Positions 57,697-64,000 of a stretch of DNA of 64,000 bases are shown piece after piece. The notes below the pieces were generated by a model. The model had not been told where the DNA came from. It did not search any database and saw only the letters and a list, made by a program, of their open reading frames with translations. Made by a program: the position numbers and the translations under genes. The DNA is from Ilumatobacter sp. (GTDB lineage Bacteria; Actinomycetota; Acidimicrobiia; Acidimicrobiales; Ilumatobacteraceae), in NCBI GenBank assembly GCA_007693335.1, contig REDU01000072.1, forward strand, positions 1-64,000, written 5' to 3'. Position 1 is the first letter of the stretch. The number at the start of each line of letters is the position of its first letter.

Positions 57697-57773
57697 CCCG
57701 GCCGAGATCGACACAGAGTGCGCAGATGCCGGGAAACCCGGCCGAGATCGACACAGAGTTCGCAGATGCCGGG
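57697..57773. repeat. Two 37-bp direct repeats with inverted GC-rich ends
   Basis: Units at 57697-57733 and 57737-57773 differ at one base and are separated by AAA. Each begins CCCGGC and ends GCCGGG, so each can fold as a hairpin. The repeats lie in the 273-base gap (57569-57841) between the GH15 gene and the tRNA, where no gene is seen apart from the terminator at 57794. Confidence 0.8.
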
Positions 57774-57793
57774 TGCGGGGCCCGACAACGACG

Positions 57794-57834
57794 AAACCCC
57801 AGCGGAACCGTCGATGGCTCTCACGCTGGGGTTT
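57794..57834 (-). terminator. Terminator downstream of tRNA-Ala
   Basis: AAACCCCAGCG (57794-57804) and CGCTGGGGTTT (57824-57834) form an 11-bp perfect stem with a 19-base loop, beginning 8 bases after the tRNA 3' end on the minus strand. The flanking A/T tracts would allow use in both directions. Confidence 0.7.
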
Positions 57835-57841
57835 CTTTCGG

Positions 57842-57914
57842 TGGAGCTAAGGGGAATCGAACCCCTGACCTCTTCCATGCCATGGAAGCGCTCTACCAAC
57901 TGAGCTATAGCCCC
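57842..57914 (-). tRNA. tRNA-Ala (anticodon GGC)
   Basis: The minus strand folds into a full cloverleaf of 73 bases: acceptor GGGGCTA/TAGCTCC with one G-U pair, D-arm GCTC...GAGC, anticodon stem CTTCC/GGAAG around loop ATGGCAT (anticodon GGC), T-stem AGGGG/CCCCT with TTCGAAT loop, and discriminator A. The 3' CCA is not encoded. Confidence 0.97.
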
Positions 57915-57930
57915 GCGAGCGGGAAGTCGC

Positions 57931-57960
57931 ACGATACCGACCGGGCCGACGCATCGGCAA
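57931..57960 (-). promoter_or_regulatory. Candidate promoter of tRNA-Ala
   Basis: On the minus strand TTGCCG (57955-57960) and TATCGT (57931-57936) are separated by 18 bases, and the -10 lies 16 bases before the tRNA 5' end. This is a pattern match only. Confidence 0.45.
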
Positions 57961-57976
57961 CACGCCGGAGACGGGT

Positions 57977-58366
57977 TCAGGACGCCGTGGTGCCGGGACG
58001 CCACGCGACCGAGGGCACGTCGCGGTAGAGGCGCTCGATGTCGTAGAACTCACGGATCTCCGTGAGGAACACGTGCACCACGACGTCGCCGTAGTCCAGC
58101 AGCACCCACTGCTGCTGATCGGCGCCCTCGATCCGCAGCGGCGACCGTCCGAGATCGAGCTTCGAGCGCTCCTCGATGCGGTCGACCAGGGTCCGCACCA
58201 GCCGGCGGTTCGGGGCGCTGGTGATCACGAAGTACTCGGAGATCGCGATCAGATCGCCCACATCGAGCACCACCACATCGGCACCCTGCTCATGATCGGC
58301 GGTGCGAGCACACGACAGCGCCAGCGCGTGCGCATCGGCATCGTTCACGGCGTCAGCCTCGGTCAC
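57977..58366 (-). CDS. rsfS: Ribosomal silencing factor RsfS
   Basis: This 129-residue protein is a full-length RsfS/YbeB (DUF143). Landmarks are 'ADVVVLDVGDLIAISEYFVI', 'SAPNRRLVRTLVDRIEE' and 'WVLLDYGDVVVHVF'. It binds ribosomal protein L14 and blocks subunit joining when nutrients are scarce. The start is GTG 58364-58366. It follows the LCP-like and nadD genes on the same strand, the usual actinobacterial arrangement, and precedes tRNA-Ala. Confidence 0.95.
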   Translation of the reverse strand: MTEADAVNDADAHALALSCARTADHEQGADVVVLDVGDLIAISEYFVITSAPNRRLVRTLVDRIEERSKLDLGRSPLRIEGADQQQWVLLDYGDVVVHVFLTEIREFYDIERLYRDVPSVAWRPGTTAS

Positions 58367-58393
58367 GTGTCGTCATCCGTTCCTCCGGCCAGG

Positions 58394-59695
58394 TCATTCG
58401 TCGGGCTCATCGTCGGGTTCGTCGTCGGTGGGTCCGAGTTCGGTCGGCTCGGTGAGTCCGCCCGGCACGCTCGAACCGGTGGCCGCCTCGTCGCGCCGCA
58501 GATCGAGATAGCTCCGGCCGAGCACGATCACGGCATCGACCCCAGGGATCTCGAAGTCGGCCGCCTCCACCTCGACCTCGCCGAGCAGCACCGACCACCC
58601 TTCCTCGACCTGATCGAGCATCGAGGCGTCCGACACGTAGGCCCGGCTCACCTCGGGCGCTCGGTCACCCCCGGTCACGACCGACACCACGTTGGCCTGC
58701 ACGAAGAGCAACCGGTTGATGACGTCGCGCGCTGCGTCGGCGTTGTTGAAGCCGGCATTCGCGAGATCGGCCTCGGAGAACACGGCCTCGATCCGGAACG
58801 TGAGTGACTCGTTCGGGGCCGCCACGCGGCCGGGTGCGATCTGGGCGAACACGAGGAGCACCTCGGCCCGGTCGAGCACCACCACATCCACATCGCGAGG
58901 GTTCCGCTCGTCGGGTGGCACGGCGAAGGTGAGCGAGCGAGCACCGACGCGACCGGCGAAGAGCCGATCGACGAACTCGTCGAGGTCCGCCGGCGTCGGG
59001 GTGTCCACCCCGCTCGGCACGGGCTCGGCCGATCCCGTCCCCGCCCCAACCCGGGAGGCGATCGCCGCCCACACGGCCTCACGCGCCGGTTCGCTCACGT
59101 GTGCGGGCTCGAACTCCGTGGATGCCGTGAGGACGGCGGCCACCTCGTCGGGGGTGAGCGTGACCTGGCCGGCGACCGCGACCGGCGCCGACGCACGATC
59201 GTCCACGACGTCGACGGGGAGTTCGACGTCGACGGTGCCCAGGCGTCCGACGAGATCGGCCAACCGTTCAGCGGTCGTCAGCTCGACCACGTCGAACGAC
59301 AACGCCGTCATCGCCTCGGCCTCGAGCACGAACGCCTCGACACCTTGCACCTCGAGTGTCTCGGCCACCGGGTAGCGGTCGTCACCGAGATCGAGTGTGC
59401 TGTCGGCCGTGGCCGGGATCGACACGATGCTGCCTCCCACCCCCGATGGATCGAGCACCAGCACTGCCATCGACGTGAGCCGGCCGACATCGTCCACCAC
59501 GGCCACGAGGGCCGTGGGCGTGGCCGGGACCCGGACCTGGACCAGGCGGCCCTGGCTCGCATCGCGACCCGCCTGAGAGTTCGCCAGCGATGTGGCCCCG
59601 ACGGCGGTGATGACCACCACCAGCAATGTGGCCACGACCGCCAGCACCGCGGCGGTGAGGGTGCGACGTCGTCGACGGTCGGCGGATGCGGTCAC
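58394..59695 (-). CDS. LytR-CpsA-Psr (LCP)-like membrane-anchored protein
   Basis: This 433-residue protein has a short basic N-terminus, one membrane segment (about 12-34, 'TLTAAVLAVVATLLVVVITAV') and an extracytoplasmic domain. 'LTSMAVLVLDPSGVGGSIVSIP' resembles the LCP strand-turn 'DTMML...SIPRD', but the usual Arg/Asp after SIP is replaced by 'ATAD', so ligase chemistry is uncertain. A Pro/Asp/Glu tail ends the protein. GTG 59693-59695 overlaps the nadD stop (GTGA). Its place between nadD and rsfS matches LytR-type genes in actinobacteria. LCP proteins attach glycopolymers to peptidoglycan; this may be a degenerate member. Confidence 0.7.
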   Translation of the reverse strand: MTASADRRRRRTLTAAVLAVVATLLVVVITAVGATSLANSQAGRDASQGRLVQVRVPATPTALVAVVDDVGRLTSMAVLVLDPSGVGGSIVSIPATADSTLDLGDDRYPVAETLEVQGVEAFVLEAEAMTALSFDVVELTTAERLADLVGRLGTVDVELPVDVVDDRASAPVAVAGQVTLTPDEVAAVLTASTEFEPAHVSEPAREAVWAAIASRVGAGTGSAEPVPSGVDTPTPADLDEFVDRLFAGRVGARSLTFAVPPDERNPRDVDVVVLDRAEVLLVFAQIAPGRVAAPNESLTFRIEAVFSEADLANAGFNNADAARDVINRLLFVQANVVSVVTGGDRAPEVSRAYVSDASMLDQVEEGWSVLLGEVEVEAADFEIPGVDAVIVLGRSYLDLRRDEAATGSSVPGGLTEPTELGPTDDEPDDEPDE

Positions 59696-60354
59696 GTACC
59701 AGCCCCCGCCACCGCGACCTCGTCTCGATAGAGGCCACGCGACCGGATCACGTCGAGCACCGGCTCGGTCACGAGGTAGTCGAGCGGCCGCCCGTCGTTC
59801 GAACGGGAGCGCAGATCGGTGCTCGACACCTCGAGTCTCGGTACCTCGACGCGGATCCACGGGACCTCGGCGGGGAGCTCGACCGGGTCGCCCGGGCGGT
59901 CGACCACGACCAACGCCGAGCGCTCGACCACCTCGCGGTACCGTTCCCAGCTGGTGATGCCGGCGGCTGCGTCGTCGCCCACGATGGTGAACAGCTCGGC
60001 GTCGGGGTACTCGGACGCCAGCGCCACGAGCGTGTCGGCGGTGTAGCTCGGGCCGCCCAGCTCGATCTCGGCCGATCCCGCCACGATGCCGGGCACGTCT
60101 GCCACGGCGGCCTCCACCATCGCGAGGCGCGCCGGCGCCGGCGTGATCCGACGGGTCCCCTCCTTCTGCCAGGGCACATTGGCGACCATCAGGACCACGA
60201 GGTCGAGTTCGAGCGAGTGGCGGACGTTCACCGCCGTCACGAGGTGACCGACGTGGGGCGGATCGAAGGTGCCACCGAAGAGGCCGACCCGGCGAGGCGC
60301 CGAGGGTCCGGTGGTGGTGGCGGAGGGAGGTTCGGGCCGGTTCGGCACAAACAT
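59692..60354 (-). CDS. nadD: Nicotinate-nucleotide adenylyltransferase
   Basis: This 220-residue enzyme makes deamido-NAD from nicotinate mononucleotide and ATP. The nucleotidyltransferase motif GGTFDPPHVGH lies at about 27-37, and the second ATP motif is in 'VSSTDLRSR'. 'VPWQKEGTRRITPAPARLAM' is typical of NadD. ATG 60352-60354 is used; an ATG six codons upstream is possible and neither has a clear ribosome-binding site. It is first in the nadD - LCP-like - rsfS operon. Confidence 0.94.
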   Translation of the reverse strand: MFVPNRPEPPSATTTGPSAPRRVGLFGGTFDPPHVGHLVTAVNVRHSLELDLVVLMVANVPWQKEGTRRITPAPARLAMVEAAVADVPGIVAGSAEIELGGPSYTADTLVALASEYPDAELFTIVGDDAAAGITSWERYREVVERSALVVVDRPGDPVELPAEVPWIRVEVPRLEVSSTDLRSRSNDGRPLDYLVTEPVLDVIRSRGLYRDEVAVAGAGT

Positions 60355-60405
60355 CCACTCTAGGGGTGACATCGGACAATCCCAGGCGTCCGACCCCCAC
60401 GGGGC

Positions 60406-60433
60406 TTGACACGTTTGATACTGTTGGTAGGCC
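60406..60433 (+). promoter_or_regulatory. Candidate promoter of the sigma factor gene
   Basis: A perfect -35 TTGACA (60406-60411) is followed after 16 bases by TAGGCC (60428-60433). It would give a leader of about 235 bases before ATG 60677, spanning most of the 322-base gap 60355-60676. Confidence 0.5.
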
Positions 60434-60588
60434 GTACAACCCCCCGGTTCGTCCGAACTCTGGACGAGCATCACCCCCTTGATCGGGATCCGCCCGATCC
60501 GCTCCGGTCGGCATCGATCTCCAGGGATCGGACCCGGCCCCATCCGGAGGAGCGATCGGGTCCGAACACTCCCTGACCCCCCGCTACG

Positions 60589-60614
60589 TCAGGTTGCCGC
60601 TGGATGCAACCTGA
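60589..60614 (+). other. Leader hairpin upstream of the sigma factor gene
   Basis: TCAGGTTGC (60589-60597) and GCAACCTGA (60606-60614) form a perfect 9-bp stem with an 8-base loop. No T-run follows, so it is not an intrinsic terminator. It lies 62 bases before the sigma gene and contains the start of the short frame at 60604. Confidence 0.65.
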
Positions 60615-60666
60615 TGTGTCGCCTGCCACACCGGTGGGCGGAATGACGACGACGACGAACGGTTGA
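60604..60666 (+). CDS. Possible 20-residue upstream open reading frame
   Basis: ATG 60604 opens a 20-codon frame ('MQPDVSPATPVGGMTTTTNG') that begins inside the leader hairpin and ends 10 bases before the sigma factor ATG. No strong ribosome-binding site precedes it. It may couple translation to the hairpin or be chance. Confidence 0.25.
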   Translation: MQPDVSPATPVGGMTTTTNG

Positions 60667-60676
60667 ACAAGACATC

Positions 60677-61504
<828 letters not shown>

Positions 61505-61525
61505 TCCGACCCCTCCGATCCACCT

Positions 61526-61555
61526 GACGAGCAGCCGGGAAACCGGCTGCTCGTC
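61526..61555 (+). terminator. Hairpin with GAAA tetraloop after the sigma factor gene
   Basis: GACGAGCAGCCGG (61526-61538) and CCGGCTGCTCGTC (61543-61555) form a perfect 13-bp stem closed by GAAA. It lies 22 bases after the sigma stop and 17 bases before the -10 of the next gene. No T-run follows, as is common in actinobacterial terminators. Confidence 0.6.
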
Positions 61556-61571
61556 CGCGTCGAGGCGACAG

Positions 61572-61577
61572 TAGGCT
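61572..61577 (+). promoter_or_regulatory. Leaderless-type -10 element for DAHP synthase
   Basis: TAGGCT ends exactly 6 bases before ATG 61584, with no ribosome-binding site between. The same spacing is seen at 47555, 51523 and 53243. Confidence 0.5.
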
Positions 61578-61583
61578 TTTCGC

Positions 61584-62948
61584 ATGACGACACGTGCGGG
61601 CGACTGGGCCCCGAACTCGTGGCGCGGGCGCACCGTGCGCCAGCAGCCTGACTGGCCCGACGAGGCCGACCTCGATCGGGCGCTCAAGCAGATCGAGTCG
61701 TTCCCGCCGCTCGTCTTCGCCGGCGAGGCACGCTCGCTGCAGTCGAGCCTCGCCCAGGTCTCGGCCGGCAATGCCTTCCTGCTGCAGGCCGGCGACTGTG
61801 CCGAGAGCTTCGAGGACTTCTCCGCCGACAGCATCAGGGAGAAGTTGCGCGTCATCCTCCAGATGGCGGTGGTGCTCACGTACTCGATGGGTGTGCCCGT
61901 CGTGAAGGTCGGCCGGATCGCCGGGCAGTTCGCGAAGCCCCGGTCGAGTGCTGTCGAGCGCATCGGCGAGATCGACCTCCCCTCGTTCCGCGGCCACATC
62001 GTGAACGACGCGGCTCCCACGGCCGCGGCGAGGGTCGCCACCCCCGAGCGGCTCGTCCAGGCCTACCACCAGTCGGCCTCCACGCTGAACCTGCTCCGGG
62101 CGTTCACCAAGGGCGGGTTCGCCGCCCTCGACCGCGTCCACGCCTGGACGCAGGAGTTCGTGTCGTCGAGTCCTGAGGGTCAGCGCTACGAACAGGTCGC
62201 CAGCGACATCGAACGGGCCCTGCAGTTCATGCGGGCGTGCGGCATGGACACCGAGTCGAACCCGAACCTGCGCGAGGTCGACGTCTTCACCAGCCACGAG
62301 GCCCTGCTGCTCGGCTACGAAGAGGCGCTCACCCGCCGCGACTCGCTCACCGGGGCCTGGTACGACTGTTCGGCGCACATGTTGTGGATCGGCGAACGCA
62401 CCCGCGAACTCGACGGCGCCCACGTGGAGTTCCTCCGCGGTGTCGCCAACCCGATCGGCTGCAAGGTGGGGCCGGCCAGCACGGTGGACGAGGTGATCGG
62501 GCTCTGTGAGACGCTCAACCCGGCTCGCATCCCCGGCCGTCTCACGTTGATCTCCCGGATGGGTGCCGATCGGGTCGAGTCGGGTCTGCGTCCGCTGCTA
62601 CGGGCCGTGGCCGACAGTGGCCACCCGGTGGTGTGGACCTGCGATCCGATGCACGGCAACACCTACAGCGCCCCCAACGGCCGCAAGACCCGGCACTTCG
62701 ACGCCATCATGGGTGAGATCGAGGGGTTCGTCCGGGCCCACCGCGCCGAGGGCACCTGGCCCGGAGGCATCCACGTCGAGCTCACCGGTGAGAACGTGAC
62801 CGAATGCCTGGGTGGCGCCGATGCCCTGTCCGATGACGATCTCGATCACCGCTACGAGACCGTGTGCGACCCTCGACTGAACGGACGACAGGGGCTCGAG
62901 CTGGCCTTCCGCACCGCGGAGCTGGTCCAGTCGCAGCGGATGGGCTGA
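61584..62948 (+). CDS. aroG: 3-deoxy-7-phosphoheptulonate (DAHP) synthase, class II
   Basis: This 454-residue enzyme joins phosphoenolpyruvate and erythrose 4-phosphate, the first step of aromatic amino acid synthesis. Class II markers are 'WRGRTVRQQPDWPDEADLD', the metal Cys in 'LLQAGDCAESF', 'VGRIAGQFAKPRS', 'SRMGADRV', 'CDPMHGNT' and 'HVELTGENVTEC'. The length matches the class. It is probably leaderless, reading from TAGGCT six bases before the ATG. It is followed 26 bases later by the serine hydrolase gene. Confidence 0.97.
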   Translation: MTTRAGDWAPNSWRGRTVRQQPDWPDEADLDRALKQIESFPPLVFAGEARSLQSSLAQVSAGNAFLLQAGDCAESFEDFSADSIREKLRVILQMAVVLTYSMGVPVVKVGRIAGQFAKPRSSAVERIGEIDLPSFRGHIVNDAAPTAAARVATPERLVQAYHQSASTLNLLRAFTKGGFAALDRVHAWTQEFVSSSPEGQRYEQVASDIERALQFMRACGMDTESNPNLREVDVFTSHEALLLGYEEALTRRDSLTGAWYDCSAHMLWIGERTRELDGAHVEFLRGVANPIGCKVGPASTVDEVIGLCETLNPARIPGRLTLISRMGADRVESGLRPLLRAVADSGHPVVWTCDPMHGNTYSAPNGRKTRHFDAIMGEIEGFVRAHRAEGTWPGGIHVELTGENVTECLGGADALSDDDLDHRYETVCDPRLNGRQGLELAFRTAELVQSQRMG

Positions 62949-62974
62949 CCCCGACCTCCGGCCGGGCCACCGCG

Positions 62975-63874
62975 ATGCAGTCGCTCGAGCTCTCGACCCG
63001 CTGGCCGGTCGACCATGCTGCCGCCGGGGTGGTGGTGCCCGACCGGTCCGGCACCGAACCGTCCCCCATCGATCGCTCCAGGTTCGTGGTGGGCGACGGC
63101 GGGCATCCGTTCCGTCTGGCATCGCTGACCAAGCCACTGGTCGCGTGGGCCACCCTGGTGGCGGTCGAGGAGGGGTCGGTGGCACTCGACGACCCGGTCG
63201 GGCAGCCGGGGTGCACCCTGGAGCACCTGCTCTCCCACGCAGGTGGGTATCCGCCCGAGGGTGATCAGCCGACCGAGGAGCCCGGCCGGAGCCGCATCTA
63301 CTCCAACACCGGTTTCGAGCTGATCGGCCGGCATCTCGTGGATGCCACCGACATGCCACTCGACGAGTACCTCCGGCTCGGCGTGCTCGAACCGCTGGGG
63401 ATGCATCACACCCGACTCGAGGGCTCCCCTGCTCACGGCGCGACCAGCACCGTGCACGACCTGCTGTCGTTCCTGGCCGAGCTGCTCGACCCCACCCTCA
63501 TCACACCGGCCACCGCCGCCGATGCCCTCAGACCGCACCATCCCGGGCTCTCCGGTATCGTGCCGGGCGTGGGCCGCTTCACACCGTGTCCCTGGGCACT
63601 CGGGTTCGAACTCGCGGGCGACAAGCATCCGCACTGGACCGGCAGGGAGCGCTCGCCGCGCGCGTTCGGCCACTTCGGTGGCGCCGGCACGATGATGTGG
63701 GTCGACCCCGACGCCCGGTGCGGTCTGGTCGCGCTCACCGACCGTCCGTTCGACCAGTGGGCGGCCGAGGCGCTCCGTCGATGGGCGGAGCTCTCCGATG
63801 CCGTGCTCACCGAGGTCGCCGCCGACCGCGGGGCGGCGGCATCGCACGGTCCGACCGGGAGCCCTGTCGGGTGA
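62975..63874 (+). CDS. Serine hydrolase, beta-lactamase/esterase family
   Basis: This 299-residue protein belongs to the class C beta-lactamase/penicillin-binding-protein-like group. The nucleophile motif is SLTK (Ser50-Lys53), the YxN motif is YSN (109-111), and the KTG-equivalent is 'HFGGAGTMMW'. No signal peptide is visible, so it is probably a cytoplasmic esterase or peptidase rather than a true lactamase. ATG 62975 is used; a longer frame overlaps the DAHP synthase gene. Its stop overlaps the next start (GTGA). Confidence 0.85.
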   Translation: MQSLELSTRWPVDHAAAGVVVPDRSGTEPSPIDRSRFVVGDGGHPFRLASLTKPLVAWATLVAVEEGSVALDDPVGQPGCTLEHLLSHAGGYPPEGDQPTEEPGRSRIYSNTGFELIGRHLVDATDMPLDEYLRLGVLEPLGMHHTRLEGSPAHGATSTVHDLLSFLAELLDPTLITPATAADALRPHHPGLSGIVPGVGRFTPCPWALGFELAGDKHPHWTGRERSPRAFGHFGGAGTMMWVDPDARCGLVALTDRPFDQWAAEALRRWAELSDAVLTEVAADRGAAASHGPTGSPVG

Positions 63875-64000
63875 CCTCGTTCCACCCGGGCGATCGGGTC
63901 CGCGTGCAGTCCACGGGCGACGACGGGTTCCCGCTCGTCCGGTACGGCTACGTCGGTACGTGCGGCGACGACGGTGAACCCGTGATGGTCCTGCTCGACG
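63871..64000 (+). CDS. Unidentified gene, 3'-truncated by window edge
   Basis: A frame opens at GTG 63871, overlapping the hydrolase stop by 4 bases, and runs to the right edge (43 residues visible). The start 'SFHPGDRVRVQSTGDDGFPL' followed by 'VRYGYVGTCGDDGEPVMVLL' looks like a small beta-barrel (SH3- or KOW-like). No family is recognised. Confidence 0.6.
   Translation, partial: MTSFHPGDRVRVQSTGDDGFPLVRYGYVGTCGDDGEPVMVLLD

Noticed and set aside
57697-57773. CRISPR-like repeat pair
   Set aside because: Only two units with a 3-base spacer and no cas genes; it does not fit a repeat-spacer array.

Overview
The window reads as a GC-rich actinobacterial chromosome, most likely from the class Acidimicrobiia (Ilumatobacter-like). 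This placement is an inference. It rests on base composition, frequent GTG starts, dense 1- and 4-base gene overlaps, several LLM-type (probably F420-dependent) oxidoreductases, the actinobacterial order nadD - LCP-like - rsfS, a class II DAHP synthase, and apparently leaderless promoters. No phage, insertion sequence or CRISPR array was seen.

Positions 1-7466 hold the end of a CaiB-type CoA transferase, an SsuABC/TauABC-type ABC importer (542-3595, minus strand), and a divergent operon of an acyl-CoA ligase plus two oligopeptide-type ABC ATPases. Positions 7485-17171 hold a small SDR/acyl-CoA dehydrogenase operon, a cupin, and a minus-strand operon of a peptide-type solute-binding protein, two permeases and two luciferase-like oxidoreductases. 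The ATPases for that importer are probably the ones at 5365-7466. Positions 17321-22487 hold a 2-hydroxyacid dehydrogenase, an amidohydrolase, a class II aldolase, an LLM protein and a GntR regulator.

Positions 22521-54409 are an almost unbroken block of CoA-thioester catabolism: CoA transferase, aldehyde dehydrogenase, D-aminoacylase-like amidohydrolase, three crotonases, six SDRs, three more acyl-CoA ligases, two large/small acyl-CoA dehydrogenase pairs, two further amidohydrolases, a sulfotransferase, an epimerase, a DUF35/thiolase-like pair and a true thiolase. One 17-bp inverted repeat, TCTGAC-N5-GTCAGA, occurs nine times (10538, 17253, 17268, 25307, 35260, 43810, 47571, 51477, 53219). 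In this window it was seen only in promoter-proximal positions of these operons. A TetR-family gene (36922-37608) lies inside the operon that starts at the 43810 site, so it is the natural candidate regulator. The enzymes together resemble a beta-oxidation plus retro-aldol pathway for a branched or cyclic substrate, comparable in design to actinobacterial steroid side-chain degradation. The substrate cannot be read from the sequence.

Positions 54410-64000 return to ordinary chromosome: a SurE-like lipoprotein behind an attenuator-like leader, a GH15 glucoamylase/trehalase-type enzyme with a GH32 C-terminal fragment attached by a 4-base overlap, tRNA-Ala(GGC), rsfS, an LCP-like membrane protein, nadD, a divergent sigma-70 factor with a structured leader, class II DAHP synthase, a serine beta-lactamase-like hydrolase, and the start of an unidentified gene at the right edge.
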